NCBI RefSeq assembly: GCF_020711235.1
Contig: NZ_JAJFAV010000012.1
Location: 62,001-126,000 of the forward strand
DNA: 64,000 bases
DNA from: Hymenobacter sp. 15J16-1T3B
GTDB taxonomy: Bacteria; Bacteroidota; Bacteroidia; Cytophagales; Hymenobacteraceae
Direction of reading: 5' to 3'
Positions 16,532 to 25,267 of this stretch are shown one piece after another. Position numbers and translations under genes: made by a program. The notes under the pieces were generated by a model. That model was not told the origin of the DNA, ran no database searches, and worked only from the letters and a program-made list of their open reading frames with translations. Position 1 is the stretch's first letter. Every line of letters begins with the position of its first letter.

Positions 16532-17854
16532 TCAGCCGGCCGAGGCGGCCTGGTACGCGGCCCGGTAGGTGCTGATGGCCCGCTCCCGCGCAAATTTGTG
16601 GTCTATCAGGGGCGCGGGGTACGCGGGCGTGCCGAACTCGGGCACCCAGCGGCGCACGTACTCGCGCGTGGGGTCGAACTTGTCGAGCTGCGAATCGGGG
16701 CTGAACACCCGGAACCAGGGCGCGGCCACCACGCCGGTGCCCGCCACCCACTGCCAGTTGCCCACGTTCAGGGCCAGGTCGTAGTCGAGCAGCTTGTCGC
16801 CGAAGTACCGCTCGCCCCAGCGCCAATCGATGAGCAGGTGCTTGACCAGGAAGCTGGCCGCCGCAATGCGGGCCCGGTTGGGCAGGTAGCCGGTTTGGTT
16901 CAGCTCCCGCATGCCCGCGTCGATGAGCGGGTAGCCGGTGCGGCCCTCGCACCACCGCTGAAAGTCCGCCTCGGCGTGGCGAAACGGCACGCCGCGCAGC
17001 CGCGGCTCGAAGCTTTGCTCGGGCAGCTGCGGGTAGTGCCAGAGCAGCATCATGAAATAGTCGCGCCAGATCAGCTCGGCCAGCAGCTTGGGATTCAGCG
17101 CCTGGGCCTGCCGCATCAGTTCCCGCACGCTCAGCGTGCCGAAGCGCAGGTGCACCGAGCGCCGCGTGCTGCTCTCGACAAGGCGCAGTTGGTCGCGGGT
17201 GCCGTGGTAGCCGCGCACCAGCTGCTCGCCGGGCAGCTCCGCGGCGGCCACGAACTGCTCGTAGGGCGCAAACCCCATCTGAGCCAACGTGGGGCGGGGC
17301 GGCACGGCGGGCAGCAGCTGCAGCCGGCCCGGCAACAACTCGGCCGAAGGGTAGGGCTGCAGCTGTTCGGGGCGCAGGGCGGCCAGCCAGGCGTCGCGGT
17401 AGGGGCCGAAGCTGCGGTGCGGGGTGCCGGTTTTGGTCAGCACTTCGCGTTGGTGAAAAATCACCTGGTCTTTCCGGGTCTCGAAACCGATGCCGCGCTC
17501 CTGGCACAGCTGCGCCACGGCCGCGTCGCGGGCGGTGGCGTAAGGCTCGTAGTCGGTGTTGGTGTACACGGCGGCTACGTCCAGCTGATCGAACAGCTGC
17601 CGGAAAACCTCTGCCGGGCGGCCGTAGTACGCCAGAAACGTGCCGCCGGCCGCGGCCGTCTGCTCCGCCAGCCGCTCCACCTGATCGTAGATAAAGGTGA
17701 CCCGGGCATCCTGCGGGCGCGGGACGTGGTCGAGAATGTCGGTGTCGTAGATAAACAAGGGCACGACGGGCAGGCCACTCTGCAGGGCGGCCGCGAGGCC
17801 CGCGTTGTCGTGCAGGCGCAGGTCGCGCCGGTGCCAGAACAGGGCTATGGGCAT
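16532..17854 (-). CDS. phrB: Deoxyribodipyrimidine photolyase
   Basis: This flavoenzyme repairs cyclobutane pyrimidine dimers in blue light. The start at MPIALFWHRRDLRLHDN gives 440 residues; a TTG two codons upstream is the only alternative. The N-terminal Rossmann photolyase domain binds the antenna cofactor, and the C-terminal FAD domain carries LIWRDYFMMLLWHYP, EGRTGYPLIDAGMREL and LNVGNWQWVAGTG, all diagnostic. It follows an SDR gene on the same strand after a spacer holding a 17-bp inverted repeat. With the BLUF and CarH-like proteins elsewhere in the window it suggests adaptation to light. Confidence 0.93.
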   Translation of the reverse strand: MPIALFWHRRDLRLHDNAGLAAALQSGLPVVPLFIYDTDILDHVPRPQDARVTFIYDQVERLAEQTAAAGGTFLAYYGRPAEVFRQLFDQLDVAAVYTNTDYEPYATARDAAVAQLCQERGIGFETRKDQVIFHQREVLTKTGTPHRSFGPYRDAWLAALRPEQLQPYPSAELLPGRLQLLPAVPPRPTLAQMGFAPYEQFVAAAELPGEQLVRGYHGTRDQLRLVESSTRRSVHLRFGTLSVRELMRQAQALNPKLLAELIWRDYFMMLLWHYPQLPEQSFEPRLRGVPFRHAEADFQRWCEGRTGYPLIDAGMRELNQTGYLPNRARIAAASFLVKHLLIDWRWGERYFGDKLLDYDLALNVGNWQWVAGTGVVAAPWFRVFSPDSQLDKFDPTREYVRRWVPEFGTPAYPAPLIDHKFARERAISTYRAAYQAASAG

Positions 17855-17874
17855 AAGCAAGAGGGGAGGAGAGC

Positions 17875-17928
17875 GAGGGCAGGCGTGTAAGAGTTACCGC
17901 GCTGAATAACGCTTACACGCCTGCCCTC
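17875..17928. repeat. Perfect 17-bp inverted repeat between SDR and photolyase genes
   Basis: GAGGGCAGGCGTGTAAG at 17875-17891 is exactly complementary to 17912-17928, with a 20-base loop. The spacer separates two co-directional minus-strand genes. It may be a terminator for the SDR gene or a dispersed hairpin unit; a loosely similar GTGTAG-rich unit lies at 51441-51497. Confidence 0.7.
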
Positions 17929-17941
17929 CCAAACGCATACC

Positions 17942-18655
17942 TTATTTCAGCGTGGAGTAGCCCCCGTCGACGCGGATGATTTGCCCGGTGATGAAGCCGG
18001 CCGCGTCGGACAGCAGGAAGGCGGCCGTTTCGGCCAGGTCCTGGGGCTGGCCCACGCGCTGCAGCGGGTGGCGCTTGGCGCCGGCCTCCTGCTTTTCGGG
18101 GGTGTTGAGCAGGGCCGCGGCCAGGGGCGTGTCGGTAAGCGAAGGCGCCAGGGCATTCACGCGCACGCCGCTGCCGGCGTATTCGGCGGCCAGGGAGCGG
18201 GTAAGACCTTCCAGGGCGGCTTTGGCAGCCGCAATGCTGGCGTGAAAGGGCATGCCGTTGTAGGCCGCCACCGTGCTGAACAGCACCACCGAGGCGCCGC
18301 CGGCTTTTTTCAGCCGCTTCAGCACAGCCTGCAGCACTTGCACGGCCCCCACCACGTTCAGCTCAAAATCCTGCCGAAACTGCTCAGCACCCAGCCGTTC
18401 GAAGGGCCGCAGCAGGATGGAGCCGGGGCAGTACACCACGCCGTGCAGCACCTCGGGCAGCGCCTCCAGCGCCGCGGCGTCGAACTGCGTTACGTCTAGC
18501 GTTAGGTGCTGCGTGTTGAGGGCCGCCAGCTCGGCGGAGCGGTGGCGCGAAGCCGTAATCAGGGTGGTGCCGGCCGCGTGCAGGCGCTGGGCGGTGGCCA
18601 AGCCGATGCCCGAAGAGGCGCCGACGATGAGAATGGTTTTGCCGGTAAAATCCAT
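17942..18655 (-). CDS. SDR-family protein lacking the catalytic Tyr
   Basis: The Rossmann fold begins MDFTGKTILIVGASSGIGLATA (start 18655; an upstream start at 18688 is possible). The 237-residue length is typical of classical short-chain dehydrogenases, with VLFSTVAAY carrying the Ser. At the YxxxK position the sequence is SIAAAK, with Ile where the catalytic Tyr should be, although the Lys is retained. Either the chemistry is altered or another residue substitutes. The substrate is unknown. It is upstream of the photolyase on the same strand. Confidence 0.8.
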   Translation of the reverse strand: MDFTGKTILIVGASSGIGLATAQRLHAAGTTLITASRHRSAELAALNTQHLTLDVTQFDAAALEALPEVLHGVVYCPGSILLRPFERLGAEQFRQDFELNVVGAVQVLQAVLKRLKKAGGASVVLFSTVAAYNGMPFHASIAAAKAALEGLTRSLAAEYAGSGVRVNALAPSLTDTPLAAALLNTPEKQEAGAKRHPLQRVGQPQDLAETAAFLLSDAAGFITGQIIRVDGGYSTLK

Positions 18656-18718
18656 GCGGTGGGAGTGGTTGCGGAACTGAGCCATCAACCCGCCCGCCGC
18701 CCGAAGGTTTGCGCGCCG

Positions 18719-19321
18719 TCAATAACGCGTCAGCGCGAAAAACCACCCGTCGGATACCACGCGCCGCTGCCCGCTGCCGCCATCGAGCAACACCAGCTCA
18801 AACGTGCCGCGCACCTCCCGGCGGTCCGGCGTCCATTCCGTGACGGTCAGGCGCTGCGGCGCGCCCGGAGCGGCCAGCAGCTCGGGGCCCGACTGCCACT
18901 GCTGCCGGGCGTCGCGACGCTGCTCTGCAAAGCTGGCCTCGAAGCTGGTATACGTCCCCACACCGTGAAACCCGGGCACGCGCAGCACCAAGTCGTGGCG
19001 CACCTGCTGCGGGGTGGGCTGGCTCTCTTCGGTGGGCCGCTGCGCGTCGATGGCCGCCAGCACCAAGGTGCTGTCCTCCCACACCGTGGCCTCGACGGGA
19101 AACTTGCGGTTGAGCAGCGGCACGGCCAGCAGAAAAATGTCGCCCAGGTTGGAGTAATTATTAGCCACCACGGGCTGGCCATCGAGCCGGTACGAGACGG
19201 TGGCCTGGCCCGAAACCGGCTCCTGGGGCGGGGTGGGCTCCACGTCTGTTGAGGTGAGCGTGCAGGCCGTCAGCGTGGCGGCCAAAGCGGGGGCGCAGAG
19301 GAGGAGAGGCAGGAGCTTCAT
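18719..19321 (-). CDS. Hypothetical lipoprotein
   Basis: The 200-residue protein has a lipoprotein signal peptide with lipobox LTAC (Cys at about residue 20). After a short Pro-rich linker comes a compact beta-rich region (ATVSYRLDGQPVVANNYSNLG, TSFEASFAEQ, FELVLLDGG) resembling DUF6252-like lipoproteins of Bacteroidota; that assignment is tentative. Its ATG overlaps by one base the stop codon of the upstream gene, so the two form an operon and probably act together in the envelope. Confidence 0.7.
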   Translation of the reverse strand: MKLLPLLLCAPALAATLTACTLTSTDVEPTPPQEPVSGQATVSYRLDGQPVVANNYSNLGDIFLLAVPLLNRKFPVEATVWEDSTLVLAAIDAQRPTEESQPTPQQVRHDLVLRVPGFHGVGTYTSFEASFAEQRRDARQQWQSGPELLAAPGAPQRLTVTEWTPDRREVRGTFELVLLDGGSGQRRVVSDGWFFALTRY

Positions 19322-19911
19322 CAGCGTGGATCGGCGAGGGGAATGGCAAACGCGAGGGTGGCCAGCAGCGTCAGGTCGCGGTGCTGCGGGTTGAGGTTGC
19401 CCTGGGCCGTGAGGCCCAGGCGCGTCACGCCCAGCTCGTCCAGCTGCACTTGCCAGCCCAGCTCCAGCGGCAACCCGAGGGCGGTATAGCGCTGGTAGGC
19501 AAAATAATCGGTGCTCGGGCTGCTGAACAGGCCGCTGCGGCGCAGGGTGTAGCGGTAGTCGCCCAGGTTGCGCCCGGCTAGGAAAGCCACCCCGGCGGCG
19601 GCGTGGAAGCGGTGCGCGCCCGCGGTCAGGGCCCGGCCCAGCAGCAGGGCCGCTTCGGCCTGCCGCGAGCGGGAGTTCAGGCGGCTGAACACCGGATTCA
19701 GGTCAATTTCGCGGGGAATCCACCACTTGTAACGGGTGCGGGCCAGCAGCAGCCAGGGCCCCCGCTCGTACGCCGCGCCGGCCCCCAGGCCGTTGCCCAC
19801 GCCGGCGCTCAGCGTAAGCCGCGACTCGGCGCGCTGCGCCCGGGCGCCGGGGGCGGCAAGAACAACGCCACCGACCGCCAAGACGGCGGCCCCAATTCGA
19901 AGGTTAAGCAT
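19321..19911 (-). CDS. Hypothetical outer-membrane beta-barrel-like protein
   Basis: The start at MLNLRIGAAVLAVGG (19911) gives 196 residues with a signal peptide cut near ARAQ. The rest alternates polar and hydrophobic residues in about 8-10 short strands (LTLSAGVGNGLGAGAAYERG, LGLPLELGWQVQLDELG, LGLTAQGNLNPQHRDLTLLATLAFAIPL), as in a small outer-membrane barrel. I recognise no family. The open frame extends upstream to 20082, but that part lacks a signal sequence and is considered untranslated. It is coupled to the lipoprotein gene downstream. Confidence 0.65.
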   Translation of the reverse strand: MLNLRIGAAVLAVGGVVLAAPGARAQRAESRLTLSAGVGNGLGAGAAYERGPWLLLARTRYKWWIPREIDLNPVFSRLNSRSRQAEAALLLGRALTAGAHRFHAAAGVAFLAGRNLGDYRYTLRRSGLFSSPSTDYFAYQRYTALGLPLELGWQVQLDELGVTRLGLTAQGNLNPQHRDLTLLATLAFAIPLADPR

Positions 19912-20238
19912 AAAGCGTCGGCAATAACGGGTTAGCTGCTCAGGCAAGAGGAGGCGAGGCGGCCCGGGGTTGCATGACACGACCAGAATAGAATCCTGGG
20001 GCCGTATGCGGGCTGCCCGGGCCGAAGGCCGTTCTGCCTGCGGCGCAGCGCCGGTGGAATAGCGTGGGGTAGAAATATTCAAGTGTAACTAACTATCTTT
20101 TAGTCAACAGCCTCTTGCCGGGTGAATATAAATTAACGACGCAAAAATACTCGGCATGCCGAGTATATAGCCAGCGGAAGCAGCTCGTTTTGCGTAGCTT
20201 CACCACTCCCCATTCCCCAACCCCACAACCTCACTTTC
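19912..20238. other. Divergent regulatory region upstream of pyc
   Basis: This 327-bp gene-free stretch separates the minus-strand barrel gene and pyc. It contains a perfect 20-bp palindrome (20147-20166, listed separately). On the minus strand TTG-N17-TACACTTG near 20075-20105 resembles a promoter for the barrel gene. On the plus strand only TCGTTTTG (20185-20192) resembles a -7 box, without a TTG at the proper distance. Confidence 0.45.
20147..20166. promoter_or_regulatory. Perfect 20-bp palindrome, likely operator upstream of pyc
   Basis: ATACTCGGCATGCCGAGTAT is self-complementary over all 20 bases. It lies 73 bp upstream of the pyc ATG and just upstream of a weak -7-like element. A symmetrical unspaced site of this length suits a dimeric regulator; no regulator gene is adjacent, so a trans-acting factor is inferred. 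Confidence 0.6.
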
Positions 20239-23200
20239 ATGAACATCCGCAAGCTGCTCGTCGCCAACCGCGGCGAAATTGCGATTCGCGTACTGCGCGC
20301 CGCCACCGAGCTCGGCATTCAGACGGTGGCCATTTACACCTACGAGGACCGCTACTCGCTGCACCGCTACAAGGCCGACGAAGCCTACCAAGTGGGCCGC
20401 GACGAGGACCCCTTGAAGCCCTACCTCGACATCGAGGAAATCCTGCGGGTGGCCAAGCAGAACGGCGTCGACGCGATTCACCCCGGCTACGGCTTCCTCT
20501 CCGAAAACGCCGTGTTTGCCCGGCGCTGCGGCGAGGAGGGCATCACCTTCGTGGGTCCCCGCCCGGAGGTGATGGAGGCCCTCGGCGACAAGGTGCGCGC
20601 CAAGCAGGTGGCCGTGAGCTGCCAGGTGCCCATCATCGAGAGCAGCCAACAGGACCTGACTTCGTTTGAGGTGGCCCGGCAGGAAGCCCAGCGCATCGGC
20701 TACCCGGTGATGCTGAAGGCCGCTTCGGGCGGCGGCGGGCGCGGCATGCGCGTCATCCGCGACGACGAGCAACTGGAAAAAGGCTTCTTCGAGGCCCGTA
20801 ACGAAGCCCTCAAGGCCTTCGGCGACGACACGGTGTTCCTGGAGAAGTTCGTCGAGCGGCCCAAGCACATCGAGGTGCAGCTGGTGGCCGACAACCACGG
20901 CAACATCATGCACCTCTACGAGCGGGACTGCTCGGTGCAGCGCCGCTACCAGAAAGTGGTGGAAGTGGCACCCTCGCTGAACCTGCCCGACCACATGCGC
21001 CACCTCTTGTACGAGTACTCGCTGCGCCTGGGCCGGGCCGTGGGCTACAACAACGTGGGCACCGTTGAATTCCTCGTCAACCCCGAGCTGGACCGCATTT
21101 ACTTCATCGAGGTGAACCCGCGCATTCAGGTGGAGCACACGGTGACGGAGATGATTACCGGCGTCGACCTGATCAAAACCCAACTGCACATTGCCGACGG
21201 CCGCCACCTCTCGGACCCCGAAATCGGGCTGGGCGAGCAGAAGCCGCTGAAAATCGGCTACGCCATTCAGTGCCGCATCACCACCGAAGACCCCGAAAAC
21301 GACTTCAAGCCCGACTACGGCACCATCGTGGCCTACCGCTCGGCCGGCGGCTTCGGCATCCGCCTCGACCAGGGCTCGGTGTACCAGGGCGTCAAGATTT
21401 CCCCCTTCTTCGATTCGCTGCTGGTGAAAGTGTCGGCGCACGCGCCCACGCTGGAAGGCGCGGCGCAGAAGATGCAGCGCACCCTGGACGAATTTCGCGT
21501 GCGGGGGGTGCGCACCAACATTCAGTTCCTGCAAAACATCATTCAGCACCCGGTTTTCGTGGCCGGGCAGGCCAACGTGGACTTTATCAAGGACCACGCG
21601 GAGCTGTTTAAGTTCAAGCTGCGCCTCGACCGCGGCACCCGCCTGCTGGAGTTTCTGGGGGACTTGATTGTCAACGGCAACCCGGACGTGAAGGGCCACG
21701 TGGACCCGAAGCGGGAGCTGCCCAAGCCCACCTTGCCGCACTGCGAGCCGGGCCTGCAGGTACCGGCCGGCACCAAGCAGAAGCTCACCGAGCTGGGCCC
21801 CGAGGGCTTTGCCCAGTGGCTGCGCGAGGACCCGCTGATTCACTACACCGACACCACCTTCCGCGACGCGCACCAGAGCCTGCTGGCCACGCGCATGCGC
21901 TCCTTCGACATGCTGAAAGTGGCCGACCGCTACGCCCGCCTGCACCCGCAGACGTTCAGCATGGAAGTGTGGGGCGGCGCCACCTTCGACGTGGCCCTGC
22001 GCTTCTTGCACGAGGACCCCTGGGACCGGCTGGCCAAGCTGCGCGAAGCCGTGCCCAACGTGCTGCTGCAGATGCTCATCCGCGGGGCCAACGGTGTGGG
22101 CTACAAGGCCTACCCCGACAACCTCACGGAGCGTTTCGTGCAGCAAGCTTGGGAAACCGGCGTCGACGTGTTCCGCATCTTCGACTCCCTGAACTGGATG
22201 AAGGGCATGGAAGCCTGCATCGGCTTTGTGCGCAATAAAACCCAGGGCCTGGCCGAGGCCGCCATCTGCTACACCGGCGACATTCTGGATGTGCGGCGCA
22301 ACCAGAAGTACAACCTCGACTACTACCTGCGCCTCGCCAAGCAAATCGAGGACGCCGGCGCCCACATCCTCTGCATCAAAGACATGGCCGGGCTGCTCAA
22401 GCCCTATGCCGCCACCGAGCTGGTGACGGCCCTGCGCAGCACCGTGAAGCTGCCCATTCACCTGCACACCCACGACACCTCGTCCTTGCAGGCGGCCACC
22501 TACCTCAAGGCCGTCGAAGCCGGCGTCGACGTCATCGACGTGGCCCTGGGCTCCTTGTCGGGCCTGACCTCGCAGCCCAACTTCAACTCGGTGGTGGAAA
22601 TGCTGCGCGGCACGCCGCGGCACCGCGAGTTCGACCAGCTGAGCCTGAACGAGTTTTCGAACTACTTCGAGACGGTGCGCGACTATTACTACCCCTTCGA
22701 GTCGGGGCTGAAGGCGGGCACCTCGGAGGTGTTCCAGCACGAAATTCCCGGCGGGCAGTACTCCAACCTGCGCCCCCAGGCCGCCGCGCTCGGCCTGCTC
22801 GACAAGTTTGAGCTGATCAAGAAAACCTTCGCCGACGTGAACCAGCTGTTCGGCGACATCGTGAAGGTGACGCCCTCGTCGAAGGTGGTGGGCGACATGG
22901 CCCTGTTCCTGGTGTCGAACAACCTCACCACCGAGGACGTGCTGACCAAGGGGGACAGCATCGACTTCCCGGAGTCGGTGCGCGAACTGTTCCGCGGCGA
23001 CATCGGGCAACCCGAGGGCGGCTGGCCCAAGAAGCTGCAGAAAGTGATTCTCAAGGACGAAAAGCCCTTCAAGGACCGGCCCAACGAGCACCTGCAGCCC
23101 ATCGACTTCGAGCGGGAATGGACGAAGTTTCAGGAGAAATTCGGCCCGGGTGCGCGCTTCACCGACCTGTTGTCCTGGCTGTTGTACCCGAAGGTATTCG

Positions 23201-23685
23201 AGCAGTACTGGTCGCACCTGCAGCAGTACGGCGACGTGTCGGTGGTGCCCACGCGGGTGTTCTTCTACGGGCTGCGGCCGGGCGAGGAAACCATCATCGA
23301 CATTGCCCGCGGCAAGAGCATCATCGTGCGCCTGCAGTCGGTGGGGCAGGTCAACGACGACGGCTGCCGCACCATTTTCTTCACCCTGAACGGGCAGACG
23401 CGCAATCTGGAAATCCGCGACCGGTCGGTGGAAGTCAAGACCGTGGCCAACCCCAAGGTGGACAAGAGCAAAACCGGGCAGATCGGGGCACCGCTGCAGG
23501 GCTTGCTCTCGAAGGTGCTGGTGGAAAACGGGCAGAAGGTGAAGCGCAACGCCCCGCTGTTCATCATCGAGGCCATGAAGATGGAAACCACCATCACCGC
23601 CCCGGCCGACGCGCTGGTGCAGGCCGTGAACCTGAGCGAAGGCACCTTGGTGAATGCCGATGACCTGGTGCTGACCTTGAACTAA
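20239..23685 (+). CDS. pyc: Pyruvate carboxylase
   Basis: This biotin enzyme carboxylates pyruvate to oxaloacetate and so refills the TCA cycle. The 1148 residues carry all parts in one chain: biotin carboxylase (about 1-455, with MLKAASGGGGRGMR and EVNPRIQVEHTVTE), carboxyltransferase barrel (about 530-800, with TDTTFRDAHQSLLATR and HTHDTS), a tetramerisation region, and the biotinyl domain at 1075-1148 with biotin attached to Lys1114 in EAMKMET. The single-chain alpha4 type is intact. A 20-bp palindrome upstream may be its operator, and a terminator follows. Confidence 0.97.
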   Translation: MNIRKLLVANRGEIAIRVLRAATELGIQTVAIYTYEDRYSLHRYKADEAYQVGRDEDPLKPYLDIEEILRVAKQNGVDAIHPGYGFLSENAVFARRCGEEGITFVGPRPEVMEALGDKVRAKQVAVSCQVPIIESSQQDLTSFEVARQEAQRIGYPVMLKAASGGGGRGMRVIRDDEQLEKGFFEARNEALKAFGDDTVFLEKFVERPKHIEVQLVADNHGNIMHLYERDCSVQRRYQKVVEVAPSLNLPDHMRHLLYEYSLRLGRAVGYNNVGTVEFLVNPELDRIYFIEVNPRIQVEHTVTEMITGVDLIKTQLHIADGRHLSDPEIGLGEQKPLKIGYAIQCRITTEDPENDFKPDYGTIVAYRSAGGFGIRLDQGSVYQGVKISPFFDSLLVKVSAHAPTLEGAAQKMQRTLDEFRVRGVRTNIQFLQNIIQHPVFVAGQANVDFIKDHAELFKFKLRLDRGTRLLEFLGDLIVNGNPDVKGHVDPKRELPKPTLPHCEPGLQVPAGTKQKLTELGPEGFAQWLREDPLIHYTDTTFRDAHQSLLATRMRSFDMLKVADRYARLHPQTFSMEVWGGATFDVALRFLHEDPWDRLAKLREAVPNVLLQMLIRGANGVGYKAYPDNLTERFVQQAWETGVDVFRIFDSLNWMKGMEACIGFVRNKTQGLAEAAICYTGDILDVRRNQKYNLDYYLRLAKQIEDAGAHILCIKDMAGLLKPYAATELVTALRSTVKLPIHLHTHDTSSLQAATYLKAVEAGVDVIDVALGSLSGLTSQPNFNSVVEMLRGTPRHREFDQLSLNEFSNYFETVRDYYYPFESGLKAGTSEVFQHEIPGGQYSNLRPQAAALGLLDKFELIKKTFADVNQLFGDIVKVTPSSKVVGDMALFLVSNNLTTEDVLTKGDSIDFPESVRELFRGDIGQPEGGWPKKLQKVILKDEKPFKDRPNEHLQPIDFEREWTKFQEKFGPGARFTDLLSWLLYPKVFEQYWSHLQQYGDVSVVPTRVFFYGLRPGEETIIDIARGKSIIVRLQSVGQVNDDGCRTIFFTLNGQTRNLEIRDRSVEVKTVANPKVDKSKTGQIGAPLQGLLSKVLVENGQKVKRNAPLFIIEAMKMETTITAPADALVQAVNLSEGTLVNADDLVLTLN

Positions 23686-23700
23686 GCCCGCAGGGCAAGC

Positions 23701-23752
23701 AAAACCGGCCGGTGAGCGGTGCCCGCGGGCGCCCCGCCGGCCGTTTTTTTTG
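23701..23752 (+). terminator. Intrinsic terminator of pyc
   Basis: AAAACCGGCCGG pairs with CCGGCCGTTTT across an inner hairpin GGTGCCCG-CGGGCGCC, and a run of eight T follows. It begins 16 bp after the pyc stop. Confidence 0.9.
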
Positions 23753-23798
23753 GCAGAATATTGGCTAAGTTGCGACGGTTTATTCCCATTCTACTCCC

Positions 23799-24542
23799 AT
23801 GAAATCCACGTTTCAACACCGCTTAGGCCTCCTTCTGTTAGTGACCGGCAGCCTCGCTGCCACCCCGGCCCTGGCCCAGCAGACGCCCGCCGGCTCCCAG
23901 CCCGCTAATTACAACAAGACCAACATTACCCCCGGCGAATTTCAGGCCTACAACACCTTCGACTACCGCTACGAGGGCCTAGTGGGCACCCCCTACCTGC
24001 AAAAGGGCTGGACCCAGGCCAAGGTCACCCTGGCCGACAAGCGGCAACTGACGGGCGCCCCGGCCCGCTACGACGTGTACCGCCGGGTGCTGGTGGTGCA
24101 GCCCTACGCCAACAAAAAGGATTCCGTGTGGCTCGACGCCAGCCGCATGCACGAATTCACGCTGTTGTCTCCGTTGCCGGGCCAGCCCGAGCGGCATTTC
24201 GTGCCCTTCGCCGAAGCCCCCGAGGCCGAAAAGCGCACGGCGTTTGTGGAAGAGCTGTACCGCGGCCCCAGCGGCTACGCCCTGCTGAAGCTGCCGCGCA
24301 AAGTAATGGTGAAGGCCAATTATCAGGGCGCCTACGCCGCCGACCGCCGCTTCGACGAGCTGGTGGACCGTACCGAATACTACCTGCGCCGCCCCGACGG
24401 CTCGGCGGTGGAAGTGAAGCTCACCCAAAAATCCATTGCCGGCGCCGCGCCGGCCCTCACCGCGCTTGGGCAGAGCAAGCGCAACGTCAAAACCGAGCAG
24501 GACGCCGTGGAGCTGCTGCGCTCAGCCGATGCAGCGAAGTAA
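23799..24542 (+). CDS. Exported protein of unknown function
   Basis: The 247-residue protein has a signal peptide cleaved near ALAQQ. The mature part contains TQAKVTLADKRQLTGAPARYDVYRRVLVVQPY and FVEELYRGPSGYALLKLPRKVMVKANYQGAY, a pattern of paired beta strands seen in uncharacterised Bacteroidota secreted proteins. No catalytic motif or sorting domain is visible. It stands alone between the pyc terminator and a convergent hairpin at 24564. Confidence 0.7.
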   Translation: MKSTFQHRLGLLLLVTGSLAATPALAQQTPAGSQPANYNKTNITPGEFQAYNTFDYRYEGLVGTPYLQKGWTQAKVTLADKRQLTGAPARYDVYRRVLVVQPYANKKDSVWLDASRMHEFTLLSPLPGQPERHFVPFAEAPEAEKRTAFVEELYRGPSGYALLKLPRKVMVKANYQGAYAADRRFDELVDRTEYYLRRPDGSAVEVKLTQKSIAGAAPALTALGQSKRNVKTEQDAVELLRSADAAK

Positions 24543-24563
24543 AGTCTTTGAGTGTCTAAATGC

Positions 24564-24595
24564 GACGGCCGCCCCCGGTTTCGGGGGCGGCCGTC
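24564..24595. terminator. Bidirectional terminator
   Basis: Perfect 14-bp arms GACGGCCGCCCCCG / CGGGGGCGGCCGTC enclose a GTTT loop between the convergent genes ending at 24542 and 24599. Confidence 0.8.
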
Positions 24596-24598
24596 GTG

Positions 24599-25060
24599 CT
24601 ATTGGGTGTAGACGGCTTCGAGCCGCAGCAGGGGCGCAGTGTCGGCCGGGGGCCCGGGGTAGAGGCGCAGCGTGTCGCCGCTGATGCGAAAATAGGTGGC
24701 TTGGCCGAGCGCGGCGACGTAGCGGGTTTCGACGTCGAGGACGGGGCAGGCCATGCGGGTGGTGAGCAGCTTGCCGAAGCGCACCTGCTCGGGCGTGGGT
24801 TGTTCGTAGGTGCCGGAAAAGCGGTTGCAGCCGGCGTTGCCCTGCACCCGGCCTTCGTCAGTGCGCAGCAGCAAGTCGATTTCGCGGCTGTCGGCGGGCA
24901 GGCGCACGGGCTCGTTGCCGAGCTGCCGCAGCACCCAACGGGTGTTGCGCAAAGGGGCGGGCGGCGTGGCGGGGGTGGTGCTGAGGCGGGCCGGGCCGGC
25001 CGTTTGGCAAGCGGTGAGCAGGAGCCCGAGGCCCAGCAGGCGCAGGTAAGCAGCAATCAT
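24599..25060 (-). CDS. META (HslJ-like) domain lipoprotein
   Basis: The 153-residue protein has a lipobox LLTAC (Cys at about residue 18). The META domain spans about 38-150: NTRWVLRQLGNEPV, EGRVQGNAGCNRFSGTYE and MACPVLDVETRYVAALGQATYFRISGDTLRLY match the HslJ/META pattern, including the conserved GCNxFxGxY. Such proteins are small envelope stress-related lipoproteins of unclear biochemical role. No neighbouring gene is evidently functionally linked. Confidence 0.87.
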   Translation of the reverse strand: MIAAYLRLLGLGLLLTACQTAGPARLSTTPATPPAPLRNTRWVLRQLGNEPVRLPADSREIDLLLRTDEGRVQGNAGCNRFSGTYEQPTPEQVRFGKLLTTRMACPVLDVETRYVAALGQATYFRISGDTLRLYPGPPADTAPLLRLEAVYTQ

Positions 25061-25197
25061 AGCGGCAGGAGTAGAAAAAGGCGCGTGAATGGGCCTTTCT
25101 TAACGCGGCCGGGCCGGTGGAGTTGGGAGCAGCTAGGCAAAGGCCTGTGATTGTTGGGCTTAATTGCCGGAACGAAGCCGACGCGGTGCGTTTCCGC

Positions 25198-25248
25198 TAA
25201 AAAAACGCGCCCCGGCGGCCCTGCGCAGAGCAAGGCCACCGGGGCGCG
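25198..25248 (-). terminator. Terminator of the 25268-25594 gene
   Basis: On the minus strand CGCGCCCCGGTGGCC pairs with GGCCGCCGGGGCGCG around a 13-base loop and is followed by seven T. It lies 20 bp downstream of the minus-strand gene ending at 25268. Confidence 0.85.
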
Positions 25249-25267
25249 GAAAAGCGGGCTGAAGCCG

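Noticed and set aside
20200-23217. 1005-residue open frame on the minus strand across pyc
   Set aside because: It is antisense to the highly conserved pyc and consists of His/Gln/Val-rich sequence typical of shadow frames in GC-rich DNA.
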